Assembly: GCA_965662725.1 (NCBI GenBank)
Contig: CBFIIT010000015.1
Location: 1 to 33,506 of the forward strand
DNA: 33,506 nucleotides
Source of the DNA: UBA8337 sp965662725
GTDB lineage: Bacteria; Pseudomonadota; Alphaproteobacteria; RS24
Reading direction: 5' to 3'
Position numbers and translations under genes: made by a program. This document shows, piece by piece, positions 24,562-33,454 of this stretch. The notes beneath the pieces were generated by a model. It had not been told where the DNA came from. It saw only the letters and a list, made by a program, of their open reading frames with translations, and searched no databases. Position 1 is the first letter of the stretch. Each line of letters opens with the position of its first letter.

Positions 24562-25376
24562 CAGGCGTCCTCTTCTTGCGCCGCTTTCAAATCATCAAAA
24601 GCCGCCATGCCGATGGTGTTATAGCCGACATCGACATAATGAATTTCGCCTGACACGCCGGATGACATATCGGATAAGAGATAAACTGCCGATTGGCCGA
24701 CTTGCTCTTTAGTGACATTGCGGCGCATCGGAGCATTGGCCTCATTCCATTTCAGCATTTCGCGGAAATCGCCAATACCGGCAGCGGCCAAAGTTCGTAT
24801 CGGGCCGGCGGAGATTGAATTGACGCGGATGCCTTTCGGGCCGAGGTCAGAAGCGAGGTAGCGCACGGAAGCTTCCAGCGCCGCTTTGGCCACGCCCATA
24901 ACGTTGTAATGCGGGATGACTTTCGCCGCGCCGTAATAAGATAGGGTCAACATGGCGCCGCCTTCATCCATCATTTTTTCGGCCCGTTGCGCCACTGCGG
25001 TGAAACTGTAGCAGCTAATGTTCAACGCTTTGTCAAACGCCTCGGCAGAGGTGTCGACATAGCGGCCCATTAATTCTTCCTTGCCGGCAAACGCAATCGC
25101 ATGAACGACAAAATCCAGCTTGCCCCATTTGGCTTCAAGTTTTTCAAATAGCGCATCCATGCTGGTTGCATCGGTTACATCGCATGGCTCGACGAAATCT
25201 GACCCGACGCTTTCGGCCAGTGGCGCAACGCGTTTTAAAAGCATATCGCCTTGATAGGTGAAAGCCAGCTCGGCACCGGCGTCGGCGCAGGCTTGTGCAA
25301 TGCCCCAAGCGATGGAGTTTTTATTGGCGACCCCCATAATCAGACCGCGTTTTCCCTGCATGACGTTCTGGCTCAT
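24561..25376 (-). CDS. fabI: Enoyl-[acyl-carrier-protein] reductase (NADH), FabI
   Basis: A 271-residue SDR enzyme that reduces enoyl-ACP in each round of fatty acid elongation. It has the FabI-type nucleotide loop GVANKNSIAWGIAQA, HAIAFAGKEELMGRY, the catalytic YNVMGVAKAALEASVRYLA (Tyr and Lys spaced by six) and ISAGPIRTLAAAGI. It is the target of triclosan in other bacteria. It is the first gene of the fabI-aroC-thiE set. The preceding 60 bases hold the presumed promoter, not resolved by eye, and then the lipoprotein gene on the same strand. Confidence 0.96.
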   Translation of the reverse strand: MSQNVMQGKRGLIMGVANKNSIAWGIAQACADAGAELAFTYQGDMLLKRVAPLAESVGSDFVEPCDVTDATSMDALFEKLEAKWGKLDFVVHAIAFAGKEELMGRYVDTSAEAFDKALNISCYSFTAVAQRAEKMMDEGGAMLTLSYYGAAKVIPHYNVMGVAKAALEASVRYLASDLGPKGIRVNSISAGPIRTLAAAGIGDFREMLKWNEANAPMRRNVTKEQVGQSAVYLLSDMSSGVSGEIHYVDVGYNTIGMAAFDDLKAAQEEDA

Positions 25377-25436
25377 AATGCCCTCTTATAAATCAGCTTT
25401 TCAGCTTCATTGTATAAACTGTGCCGCGATAAAAGC

Positions 25437-25886
25437 CTAGCGCGTATGATATTCGAACTTGCTATTGCGTATCGCCAGCAGCTTTTCAGCCGGTGGATAG
25501 GCTTGTGCTGCCGCTTTTTCCAGCCAAAACATTGCTTTTTCATTGTCAAAAGCAATGCCGTCACCGGACAAATACATGCGTGCCAAATTGGTCTGCGACG
25601 GCGCGTGCCCCAGTTTGGCGGCTTTCTCATAAAGTTTTCGTGCTTTTTTCGGATTTTTCTCAACCCCTTGGCCGAGCCGATAAAGATGGCCGAGATTGCG
25701 CAAAGCGGCGAGGTCGTAATTATCGGCCAAGGGCTGCCATAATTGGCGCGCGCGCTGATAATTACCGGCATCATATGCGGCAACCGCGGCGTCGAAATCG
25801 GTTTTGAATTGCGCCGTGCTTGGCGGTGCAGCACAAGCGGCGAGCGAGAATACCAAGAGGCAGAAATATTTGCATGACGGGCGCAT
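25437..25886 (-). CDS. Sel1/TPR-repeat lipoprotein
   Basis: A 149-residue protein with a lipoprotein signal ending in the lipobox SLAAC, so cleavage is before Cys18 and the mature protein is expected on the outer membrane or in the periplasm. The rest is helical repeats: one TPR-like unit (FDAAVAAYDAGNYQRARQLW) and two Sel1-like units (LGHLYRLGQGVEKNPKKARK, LARMYLSGDGIAFDNEKAMF) with the usual GxGV and KA positions. Such proteins mediate protein contacts; the partner is unknown. It ends 60 bases before fabI and diverges from pdxH across 50 bases. Confidence 0.82.
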   Translation of the reverse strand: MRPSCKYFCLLVFSLAACAAPPSTAQFKTDFDAAVAAYDAGNYQRARQLWQPLADNYDLAALRNLGHLYRLGQGVEKNPKKARKLYEKAAKLGHAPSQTNLARMYLSGDGIAFDNEKAMFWLEKAAAQAYPPAEKLLAIRNSKFEYHTR

Positions 25887-25936
25887 AAACTTATATATAG
25901 CCGAAAGAGCCGCAAAAGGAACTTTAAGGAAATAAA

Positions 25937-26539
25937 ATGAACCTGTTCACCGATACCCCGACAGATCCGATTGCGGCATTTGACGCTTGGCTGAATGAAG
26001 CCGGTGACAGCGAGCCGAATGACCCGAATGCGATGGCGCTGTCTACTGTCAGTGCCGATGGCATGCCGAATGTGCGCATGGTGCTGCTGAAAGGCCATGA
26101 TGCGCGCGGTTTTGTTTTTTACACCAATTTGGAAAGCCAAAAGGGCGGTGAGCTGGCTGATAATGCAAAAGCCGCTTTGTGCTTTCATTGGAAAAGCTTG
26201 CATCGGCAAGTGCGTATTCAGGGGCCGGTATCTGCCGTCGCTGATGATGAGGCGGATGCTTATTATCAGTCGCGGGGCCGCGAGAGCCGTATCGGAGCGT
26301 GGGCGTCGCAACAATCACGTCCGTTGGCTGACCGTGCCGAATTGGAAGCGGCTTATGCTGAGATGGATGCAAAATATCCGGGCGATGATATTCCACGCCC
26401 GCCGCATTGGTCGGGCCGCCGCATCACGCCACTGCGTATCGAGTTTTGGCAAGATGGTGACCACCGCTTGCACGACCGTCTGGTGTTTAAGCGCGCCTCT
26501 GCACAAGCTGATTGGAAAATTGAGCGCTTATATCCCTAA
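25937..26539 (+). CDS. pdxH: Pyridoxamine 5'-phosphate oxidase
   Basis: A 200-residue FMN flavoprotein that oxidises PNP or PMP to the cofactor PLP. Visible family blocks are AMALSTVSADGMPNVRMVLLKG, FVFYTNLESQKGGELADN, RQVRIQGPV, and the C-terminal PHWSGRRITPLRIEFWQDG followed by HDRLVF and WKIERLYP. The last residue block ends the active-site loop and is LYP rather than the more common LAP. The ATG at 25937 follows AAGGAAAT. The cation-diffusion facilitator gene follows 26 bases later on the same strand. Confidence 0.95.
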   Translation: MNLFTDTPTDPIAAFDAWLNEAGDSEPNDPNAMALSTVSADGMPNVRMVLLKGHDARGFVFYTNLESQKGGELADNAKAALCFHWKSLHRQVRIQGPVSAVADDEADAYYQSRGRESRIGAWASQQSRPLADRAELEAAYAEMDAKYPGDDIPRPPHWSGRRITPLRIEFWQDGDHRLHDRLVFKRASAQADWKIERLYP

Positions 26540-26565
26540 GCGCGGGAATACGGTAAGATAGCAAT

Positions 26566-27495
26566 ATGAGCCACGATCATCATCACCATGACCATTTAGG
26601 GTTGGCGCCCGGCCAGCGCGTGCGCGGCACGGCTTTGCTCGCCATTGCTGTTGCGGCGGTGATGATTGTGATGAAAGGCTTTGCGTGGATGGCCACCGGT
26701 TCGGCCTCCATGCTCGGCGCGTTTCTCGACTCGCTGATGGATATGTCGTTATCGGTTATGAACTTTTTTGCCATTCGCCATGCGCAAACCCCGGCCGATG
26801 CCGAGCATCGTTTCGGGCACGGCAAGGCGGAAGCGCTGGCCGCTTTGGTGCAAGGGGCGATGCTGTCGCTGGCCGCTTTGTTTTTGCTGTATGAGGCTGT
26901 CGCGGCGTTTTTAAATCCGCGCATTTTGAGTGAAACCAATATCGGCATTGGCGTTATTTTGATTTCCATTGTGCTGACAGTCGGGCTGGTGCAGGTGCAA
27001 AAGCGCACAGCAAAAGCGACTAAATCGGTCGCGATTGAGGCGGATAGCGCGCATTATGAAGGTGATATTTACATCAATATTGGCGTGTTGGCGGCGTTGA
27101 TTTTATCGGGTCTGATGAATATGCCTTATGCCGATCCGGCGATTGCGGTTTTGGTCGCATTGATTTTGGCCAATAGCGCGCGGCAGATTTTTACGTCGGC
27201 CGGCAATCAATTGATGGACCGTGAATTGGATGATGCGACGCGCGAAGAAATCAAGCGGCTTATTTTGGCGCATCCGCAAGTTAAAGGCTTGCATGATTTG
27301 CGTACCCGCCAAGCCGGATTGTCGCGTTTTGTGCAATGCCATATTGAATTGGATGGTGAGATGACGCTGAATGTGGCGCATCAGGTTTCCGATGCGGTTG
27401 AGGAAAGCGTGATGGCACAATTTCCCGATATGGAAGTGCTTATTCACCAAGACCCGATGGGGCATGAAGAATTGACCGATTTAGAAAAATCCTAA
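26566..27495 (+). CDS. Cation diffusion facilitator (FieF-like)
   Basis: A 309-residue CDF family metal exporter for divalent ions such as Zn2+ or Fe2+ with proton exchange. It has six spans, and the metal site residues appear in AFLDSLMDMSLSVMNFFA (Asp pair in helix 2) and ADSAHYEGDIYINIGV (helix 5). The cytoplasmic domain contains HDLRTRQAGLSRFVQCHIELDG and HQVSDAVEE, as in YiiP/FieF. An N-terminal His stretch (HDHHHHDH) follows the start Met-Ser and may sense or bind metal. It lies after pdxH and converges with the amidase gene. Confidence 0.92.
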   Translation: MSHDHHHHDHLGLAPGQRVRGTALLAIAVAAVMIVMKGFAWMATGSASMLGAFLDSLMDMSLSVMNFFAIRHAQTPADAEHRFGHGKAEALAALVQGAMLSLAALFLLYEAVAAFLNPRILSETNIGIGVILISIVLTVGLVQVQKRTAKATKSVAIEADSAHYEGDIYINIGVLAALILSGLMNMPYADPAIAVLVALILANSARQIFTSAGNQLMDRELDDATREEIKRLILAHPQVKGLHDLRTRQAGLSRFVQCHIELDGEMTLNVAHQVSDAVEESVMAQFPDMEVLIHQDPMGHEELTDLEKS

Positions 27496-27503
27496 TCGAT
27501 TTT

Positions 27504-28958
27504 TTAATAGCCCTTCGGCTCAAGCCATTTATAGCCGATATTTTCCAGCATTTTGGCAACCGCCAAAGGCGTTTTGTCTTCATAGGCCGGGCCGATAATT
27601 TGCATGCCGAAAGGCAGGCCGTCATGCATGCCAAGCGGCACAACCGTGGAAGGCAGGCCGCAAAGCGTCGCCACACCGGCCCAGAAGAAATTATCGAAAT
27701 AGGCTTGCTCTTGCCCGTTCACCTGAATGCGCCGCGCATGAAAATCGGGATTATGGTCGTGCTTCATGGCGGTGCTTGGGGTTACCGGACACAGCACCAC
27801 GTCGACTTTTTCAAACATGTCGCGCCACGCTTGCGCATATTTGGCGACGCGGATATTTAACCGCAGCCATTCTGCATGGCTCAGCGTAAAGCCGCGCGCT
27901 TGAACCACCGGCATGGAGGTGTTGTCATCGTCTGCCGCATCGACAATTTTTTGCATTGAATTGAAAACCGCGGGTGGCATATCGGAGCCGATAATGGAAC
28001 TGAGCCGCATGATATAAGTGTGGAAATGCTGCTGCTTATCGAAATCAGGGCTTATGCTGATGAGGTCGGCCCCTTCTTTTTCCAAGGCTTTACCGGCTTG
28101 TTTAATCGCTGTCGAAAAGGCATTTTCAACCTCGCAGGCTGCATCGCCGGGCCAAAGGCCAACCCGCAAGCCTTGCGCGGAGCTATGGCGCGGGCCTTGT
28201 AATTGCACTTGTATGGCTTGGCGCATCGGGCCGTTATCCAAGCCGACTGTCGCATCCAATGCCAGTTCAAGATCATCGGGCGTATGCGCCAATGGTCCGG
28301 CAACGGTCAGTTCGCTCGGCTCAAACGGCATGCCGTGCGGCGGCGGTACATGGCCACGCATTGGCACAATATTGAAAGTAGGCTTATGGCCGAACAAGCC
28401 GCTGAAATGAGACGGGGCGCGAATGGAGCCGCCAATATCACTGCCATATTCAAGCGGTGTCATACCGGCGGATAGGGCGGCGGCCGAACCGCCCGACGAA
28501 CCGCCCGGCGTATGTTCGAGATTATGCGGATTATTGGTGGTGCCGTGCACTGCATTATAGGTTTGAATATCGCCACCGGCCATCGGCGCATTGGTTTTGC
28601 CGATAATAATCGCACCGGCCGCTTTCAATCGCTCCGCAACCGCGGAATCGGCTTTTGAGACATGGCCTTTATATTCCGGAAATCCGGCATCACAGGTCAG
28701 CCCTTCGACTTCGAATAAATCTTTAATGGTCATGGGCAGGCCGTGAAGCGGGCCTTTAATCTCGCCCTTGGCGCGAGCAGCATCGGCCGCGCGGGCTTCC
28801 TCAAGTGCCGCTTCAAAGCGCGTATCTATCACCGCATTAATCGCCGGATTATGTTTCTCAATTCGGTCGATGAAATGTGTGAGGGTTTCTTCAGATGACA
28901 GCTCGCCGTTTTTGATTTTCTCAACCAATGCGCCGGCTGATAATTTATGCAGTGCCAT
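27504..28958 (-). CDS. Amidase signature family protein
   Basis: A 484-residue enzyme of the amidase signature family with the Ser-cisSer-Lys triad: the Lys in GLPMTIKDLFEVEGL near residue 80, and the Ser residues in PGGSSGGSAAALSAGMTPLEYGSDIGGSIR-type segment near residue 155-180 (quoted in part). Members hydrolyse amides such as fatty amides, nicotinamide or malonamide; the glutamyl-tRNA amidotransferase GatA is a relative but lacks GatB/C company here. The ATG at 28958 has AGGGGGA nearby and is preferred to the upstream opening at 28979. It diverges from the acyl-CoA synthetase across 92 bases. Confidence 0.9.
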   Translation of the reverse strand: MALHKLSAGALVEKIKNGELSSEETLTHFIDRIEKHNPAINAVIDTRFEAALEEARAADAARAKGEIKGPLHGLPMTIKDLFEVEGLTCDAGFPEYKGHVSKADSAVAERLKAAGAIIIGKTNAPMAGGDIQTYNAVHGTTNNPHNLEHTPGGSSGGSAAALSAGMTPLEYGSDIGGSIRAPSHFSGLFGHKPTFNIVPMRGHVPPPHGMPFEPSELTVAGPLAHTPDDLELALDATVGLDNGPMRQAIQVQLQGPRHSSAQGLRVGLWPGDAACEVENAFSTAIKQAGKALEKEGADLISISPDFDKQQHFHTYIMRLSSIIGSDMPPAVFNSMQKIVDAADDDNTSMPVVQARGFTLSHAEWLRLNIRVAKYAQAWRDMFEKVDVVLCPVTPSTAMKHDHNPDFHARRIQVNGQEQAYFDNFFWAGVATLCGLPSTVVPLGMHDGLPFGMQIIGPAYEDKTPLAVAKMLENIGYKWLEPKGY

Positions 28959-29050
28959 TTTGTTTCCCCCTATAGACAAGCCTCGCCGCTTTGGGCAAGT
29001 TAACGGCAGTTTTTGAAACCGTCTGAGATAGAGACGATAGGGAGGAAAAT

Positions 29051-30694
29051 ATGTTCGGTCAAATGCAAGATGTGCCGCTATTAATGAACCGCATTTTGGA
29101 CCATGCGATGGTCAATCATAGCGAGCGGGAAATCGTTTCACGCCTGGTTGAGGGCAATATTCATCGCGAGACATATGCAGAGCTGCATTTGCGCGCGCGC
29201 AAGCTGAGCCAAGCGCTGAAAAGCCTCGGCATGGGTGAGCAAGATGTGATTGCGACTTTAGCTTGGAACACGCACCGGCATATTGAGGCTTGGTATGGCA
29301 TTACCGGTATTGGCGGCGTCTATCACACGCTCAATCCGCGTCTGTTTGCCGAGCAATTGGTCTACATCATCAATCATGCTGAAGATAAAATGATCTTCAC
29401 CGATTTGACTTTTGTGCCTGTTCTGGAAGCGATTGAAGATCAAATTCCGAATGTTAAAGGCATCATCATTATGACTGATGCGGCGCATATGCCGGAAACC
29501 AGCCTGAAAAACGTGCATTGCTATGAAGATTTAATCGATGGGCAAAGCGGCGATTTCAATTGGGTGGACGTCGATGAGCGCGCACCTTGCGGCATTTGCT
29601 ATACGTCCGGCACGACAGGTAATCCGAAAGGTGTTTGCTATACGCACCGTTCCAATGTGCTGCATACGCTGGTCGGCAATAGCGCTGATGTGATGGGTTT
29701 GAAAAGCACGGACAGCATTATGCCGGTTGTGCCCATGTTCCACGCCAATGCTTGGGGGCTGGCGCTGAGTGCACCGGCAGCCGGGTCTAAAATTGTCAAT
29801 CCGGGTCCGAATATGGATGGCGAGAGCATTTACCAGCTTTTGACCGATGAGGAAGTGACCTTCACCGCGGCGGTGCCGACTGTATGGCTGATGCTGTTGC
29901 AGCATTTGGAAGCCAATGATTTGAAATTGCCGATTTTGAAAGATGTCACGATTGGCGGTTCTGCCGTGCCGCGCGTCATGCTCGAGAAGTTTGAGCGCGA
30001 TTATGAAGTATCGGTGAAACACGCATGGGGGATGACTGAATTGTCGCCACTGGGCACAATTGCCAGCTTCAAATCGGGTATGGAAAATATGAGCTTTGAC
30101 CAGCAAATGGATATTAAGGTCAAGCAGGGTCGCGCACCATTTGGCGTCGAAATGAAAATCACCGATGATGATGGCAATGAGTTGCCGCGCGATGGCAAGG
30201 CGTTCGGTCATTTGATGGTTAAAGGCCCGTTTATTGTCGGCGAATATATTAAAGGCGATGGCGGTCAAATTCTCGACGCGGACGGTTTCTTCGATACCGG
30301 TGATGTGGCGACCATTGACCAATTGGGCTTTATGCAAATCACTGACCGCTCAAAAGACGTTATCAAATCGGGTGGCGAATGGATTTCGTCCATTGAGATT
30401 GAAAATGTCGCCGTTGGTTGTGAGGGCGTAATGGAAGCCGCCGTTATCGGCCTGCCGCATCCGAAATGGGATGAGCGTCCTTTGCTTATCATTGTGAAAG
30501 ATGAAGGCGCTGAAGTCAGTAAAGAGCAAGTCTTGGCTTATCTGGATGGTAAAATTGCCAAATGGTGGATGCCGGATGATGTGACTTTTGTCGATGAAAT
30601 TCCGCATACCGCGACCGGCAAAATTCAAAAGCTCACTTTGCGTGAACAGTTTTCCGAGTACAAATTACCGGAAGCGCAGGGAGCAGCTGAATAA
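29051..30694 (+). CDS. Acyl-CoA synthetase (medium/long-chain, DmdB/AlkK-like)
   Basis: A 547-residue adenylate-forming enzyme that activates carboxylic acids to CoA thioesters. Core motifs are the P-loop YTSGTTGNPKGV near residue 182, the WGMTELSP block near 322, GDVATID near 417, and the C-terminal hinge and Lys in ATGKIQKLTLRE. The N-terminal MFGQMQDVPLL and the HTLNPRLFAEQLVYIINHAED stretch place it with the AlkK-like acyl-CoA synthetases that also include DmdB (3-methylmercaptopropionyl-CoA ligase). No other dmd gene is present in the window, so a general fatty-acid role is at least as likely. Its ATG follows GGGAGGAAAAT. It overlaps the DUF1499 gene by one base. Confidence 0.92.
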   Translation: MFGQMQDVPLLMNRILDHAMVNHSEREIVSRLVEGNIHRETYAELHLRARKLSQALKSLGMGEQDVIATLAWNTHRHIEAWYGITGIGGVYHTLNPRLFAEQLVYIINHAEDKMIFTDLTFVPVLEAIEDQIPNVKGIIIMTDAAHMPETSLKNVHCYEDLIDGQSGDFNWVDVDERAPCGICYTSGTTGNPKGVCYTHRSNVLHTLVGNSADVMGLKSTDSIMPVVPMFHANAWGLALSAPAAGSKIVNPGPNMDGESIYQLLTDEEVTFTAAVPTVWLMLLQHLEANDLKLPILKDVTIGGSAVPRVMLEKFERDYEVSVKHAWGMTELSPLGTIASFKSGMENMSFDQQMDIKVKQGRAPFGVEMKITDDDGNELPRDGKAFGHLMVKGPFIVGEYIKGDGGQILDADGFFDTGDVATIDQLGFMQITDRSKDVIKSGGEWISSIEIENVAVGCEGVMEAAVIGLPHPKWDERPLLIIVKDEGAEVSKEQVLAYLDGKIAKWWMPDDVTFVDEIPHTATGKIQKLTLREQFSEYKLPEAQGAAE

Positions 30695-31419
30695 TGTTTG
30701 GAATTTCAATCGCGACTTTGACCACTTGGGGCTTACGCTTGGCGATTGCCGCACCGGCCATAGCGATTTTTCTATTGGCCTTGTTCCGTATGGGGGTGAT
30801 GGATTTCCGTTTGCCTTTGCTGGGCGTCGCCGTGGCTTCGCTGGTTTCAATTGTCGCTTTGTTGCTATCGGGGGCCGCGCTTATCGGCGGTCTCGGTGGC
30901 GATGGCGCGCATATGCAAAAAGCCGCCATTGCGCTGGTTTTGTCGCTCGTGGTGTTATATGCGCCGCTAAATACGCTTCGCAAAGGCGGTGGCGTGCCGC
31001 CGATACATGATATCAGCACCGATTTGGACAATCCGCCGCTATTTGAAACCGTACCGTCTTTGCGCGCCGCGTCAGATAATAGCCTCGATATAGATGCGAA
31101 AGTGCAAGCGGCGCAAAAAGCGCATTATACATCTCTGGCACCGCTTATGCTGGACGGCACACCGGCTGATAATTTTGCTGCTGCCGTGGCGGCTGCGGAA
31201 AATATGGGCTGGGAAATTGTCGCCGCTGACAAGAGCAATGGCCGTTTAGAAGCAACAGCAACCACTGCCATGTTCGGCTTTAAGGATGATGTCGTTATTC
31301 GCCTCAGTGCCGATAATGTCGGCACGAAAGTCGATATGCGTTCAGCTTCACGCGTGGGCATAAGTGATTTGGGGGCCAATGCCGCGCGCATTGAAGCCTA
31401 TTTCGATGCGCTCAAATAG
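30694..31419 (+). CDS. DUF1499 domain membrane protein
   Basis: A 241-residue protein with three predicted membrane spans in the first 95 residues and a DUF1499-type domain after about residue 105. Typical segments are HDISTDLDNPPLF, ENMGWEIVAADKSNGRLEATATTAMFGF, then DDVVIRLS and RSASRVGISDLGANAARIEAY (quoted in parts). The function is unknown. It begins in the stop of the acyl-CoA synthetase gene (TAATG), which suggests coupled expression and perhaps a membrane role near lipid metabolism. It converges with the MBL-fold gene with an eight-base gap. Confidence 0.88.
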   Translation: MFGISIATLTTWGLRLAIAAPAIAIFLLALFRMGVMDFRLPLLGVAVASLVSIVALLLSGAALIGGLGGDGAHMQKAAIALVLSLVVLYAPLNTLRKGGGVPPIHDISTDLDNPPLFETVPSLRAASDNSLDIDAKVQAAQKAHYTSLAPLMLDGTPADNFAAAVAAAENMGWEIVAADKSNGRLEATATTAMFGFKDDVVIRLSADNVGTKVDMRSASRVGISDLGANAARIEAYFDALK

Positions 31420-31427
31420 CTAATTTA

Positions 31428-32342
31428 TCAATCGGTAAGACGATAGGAACTGTCGAGACCGGGCCGGTTATCTGTGGAAGCATTTTCACAGGTGACCAGC
31501 CCGCGATTGGTTAAATCTTGCATATGCGCCAGCACCGATAGGGCGGCGGCGGGATGCAGCCGCTTATCGACTTCGGCATACATCACTTCGACCATTTTAC
31601 GGATATCGCTATCACCGGCTTTTAGCCGCTCAACAACTTGCGCTTCGCGGGCGCGGCGGTGGTCAATATAGGCGCGGACAAAATTTTGCGGGTCTTCAAT
31701 AGACGTGCCATGGGTCGGCCAGTAGACTTTATCATCACGGGTCAGCAGCACATCCAATGAGGCCATATAATCGGTCATATCGCCATCCGGTGGCGCGATT
31801 ACAGTGGTCGACCAGCCCATAACATGGTCGCCGGAAAATAAAGCTTTTTCTTCCATCAGCGCATAGCACATATGCCCCGACATATGGCCGGGCGTGAACA
31901 CGCATTCCAACGTCCAATCATCGCCCTTAATCAATTCGCCATGTGCCACAATATGGTCGGGGGCAAAACTCTCATCTGTGCCTTCTTCAAGGCGCGGCCC
32001 ATCAAAAGTTTCTGTCTCCCCAGGAGCGTGAGAGTATATTTGTGCGCCGGTGCGGGCTTTTAATGGCATTGCCAAAGGCGAATGGTCGAGATGCGTATGG
32101 GTGATGACGATATGGGTAACTTTTTCGTCCGGTTCGAGTGCCGCCAATATCGCATCGAGATGCGCGTCATCCAGCGGCCCCGGGTCAATAACCGCGACAT
32201 TGCCATTGCCGATAATATAAGTGCCGGTGCCGGTAAAGGTGAACGGGCCCGGATTATTGCATATGACGCGGCGGATAAGCGGGCTGAGCCTGTCGCAACG
32301 GCCATATTCAAACTCAAATTCAGTGACAAAAGGTATCGCCAT
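31428..32342 (-). CDS. MBL-fold metallo-hydrolase (LACTB2/glyoxalase II-like)
   Basis: A 304-residue zinc hydrolase with the metallo-beta-lactamase core. The HxHxDH motif is THTHLDHSP near residue 82; later metal ligands lie in TPGHMSGHMCY and LFSGDHVMGW. A C-terminal winged-helix-like region (HPAAALSVLAHMQDLTNRGLV) follows, as in LACTB2-type proteins, which include RNA- and thioester-acting enzymes. The substrate is not evident. The ATG at 32342 has GGAG seven bases upstream and is preferred to the longer frame from 32372. It diverges from the EF-hand gene across 72 bases. Confidence 0.88.
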   Translation of the reverse strand: MAIPFVTEFEFEYGRCDRLSPLIRRVICNNPGPFTFTGTGTYIIGNGNVAVIDPGPLDDAHLDAILAALEPDEKVTHIVITHTHLDHSPLAMPLKARTGAQIYSHAPGETETFDGPRLEEGTDESFAPDHIVAHGELIKGDDWTLECVFTPGHMSGHMCYALMEEKALFSGDHVMGWSTTVIAPPDGDMTDYMASLDVLLTRDDKVYWPTHGTSIEDPQNFVRAYIDHRRAREAQVVERLKAGDSDIRKMVEVMYAEVDKRLHPAAALSVLAHMQDLTNRGLVTCENASTDNRPGLDSSYRLTD

Positions 32343-32414
32343 ATCGCGCTCCAAACTTTCAAATCTTGCCAATCTGTAGCATAAGAAGAAAGCAGTGTCT
32401 TGAAGGAGCCTCTT

Positions 32415-32672
32415 ATGCGTTTTGTTGTTTTTACCCTTGCCGTTTCATTTTTCATATCGCCGGTTTTGGCCGGAGGTCATTTGGCCAGTGAACGCGAAGG
32501 CAAGAAAGACCGTTTTGCCGCCGCTGATACAAATGCTGACAATCAAATCAGCAAAGCTGAATTTATCGCATTGGCTGAAAAGCGTTTCGCCAAAATGGAC
32601 AAGAACAGCGACGGCGTTTTGTCAAAAGACGAAATGAAATCGCGCCGCGGCCATGCTCACGGCAAGCAGTAA
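32415..32672 (+). CDS. Secreted EF-hand calcium-binding protein
   Basis: An 85-residue protein with a Sec-type signal peptide (about residues 1-19, ending PVLAG) and two EF-hand loops: residues 38-49 (DTNADNQISKAE) and 62-73 (DKNSDGVLSKDE). Both keep the usual Asp/Asn ligands and a final Glu, so they should bind Ca2+ in the periplasm or outside. The tail is basic and His-rich. ATG 32415 follows AAGGAG at 32403-32408. Similar short EF-hand proteins are common in alphaproteobacteria, with no known role. It overlaps the VanZ-like gene by 20 bases. Confidence 0.86.
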   Translation: MRFVVFTLAVSFFISPVLAGGHLASEREGKKDRFAAADTNADNQISKAEFIALAEKRFAKMDKNSDGVLSKDEMKSRRGHAHGKQ

Positions 32673-33012
32673 TCATTTCCGGCGACATGCGACGGGCATA
32701 ACTGTCGGCTTGGCGCTGGCGATCGGCTATTTGTCCCTATCGCCGCTTGAAACTCTGCCACCGGCACCGGGCAGCGACAAGCTGCACCATTTTATCGCTT
32801 ATGCGGCTTTGTGTTTTCCGTTGCTGTTTAAGGATGCCAAGCTGGCCCGTTATGTACTGCCAATGGGCATTTTCTATGGCGGGTTGATTGAGCTGATACA
32901 GCCTTTTGTCAATCGATATGGTGAATGGTTGGACTTTGCTGCCAATGCTGCCGGTTGTCTTATCGGTTATGCTTTGGCGCGTTTGGCGCAAAAACTTCTT
33001 GCGCGAGGTTGA
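32653..33012 (+). CDS. VanZ-like membrane protein
   Basis: A 119-residue protein with four predicted membrane spans and the VanZ-like pattern SLSPLETLPPAPGSDKLHHFIAY (quoted in full below 24 in family terms; key residues are Pro31, Asp42, Lys43, His45 and His46), then GGLIELIQPFVNRYGEWLD and ANAAGCLIGY. Members include the teicoplanin-resistance protein VanZ, but in Gram-negative bacteria the role is unknown. ATG 32653 is inside the EF-hand gene, giving a 20-base overlap that implies coupled expression. Nothing suggests antibiotic resistance. Confidence 0.83.
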   Translation: MLTASSNHFRRHATGITVGLALAIGYLSLSPLETLPPAPGSDKLHHFIAYAALCFPLLFKDAKLARYVLPMGIFYGGLIELIQPFVNRYGEWLDFAANAAGCLIGYALARLAQKLLARG

Positions 33013-33051
33013 GGCACAGGCCAAGCTTTAACCCTCATCAGGGAGGGTATC

Positions 33052-33423
33052 ATGGATAAAGCATTACGTATTTTGGCTATTTTAGGCGCATTGCCGTTGG
33101 CTCTGATTGCATTGCGCTGGGTGTTTGACCCGTCAGGTGCGGCTGAAGGTTTGCAAATGACTTTGCTGGAAGGCGCGGCGCGCAATACCCAAATCGGAGA
33201 CACAACGGCATTGTTTTTCGGCATGGGCTTTTTGTCGCTTTATGGCATTTGGAAAGACAAGCGCGACTTTTTATATGCAGCAGCTTTCATGCTGGCGATT
33301 GTCGCTGTCGCGCGCATTCTCGCAGGTCTTGTGCATGACGCCCCGACGATTTGGATGTTTGTTGTCATTGAAGTGGTGACCACTGCCATTTGGTTGGCCC
33401 ATGCGCGCAATATGAAAGGCTGA
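33052..33423 (+). CDS. Small four-span membrane protein (DUF4345-like)
   Basis: A 123-residue protein with four predicted spans (about residues 5-25, 48-66, 74-92 and 98-116). It shows ALRWVFDPSGAAEGLQM, GDTTALFFGMGFLSLYGIW and FMLAIVAVARILAGLVHD, a pattern like the DUF4345 group of uncharacterised small membrane proteins. ATG 33052 has AGGGAGGG upstream, within the 39-base gap after the VanZ-like gene, so the three small genes from 32415 probably form one transcript. The family name is tentative. Confidence 0.7.
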   Translation: MDKALRILAILGALPLALIALRWVFDPSGAAEGLQMTLLEGAARNTQIGDTTALFFGMGFLSLYGIWKDKRDFLYAAAFMLAIVAVARILAGLVHDAPTIWMFVVIEVVTTAIWLAHARNMKG

Positions 33424-33454
33424 ATAGCCTGATTGCCCGATTGTGGTGGTTAAG

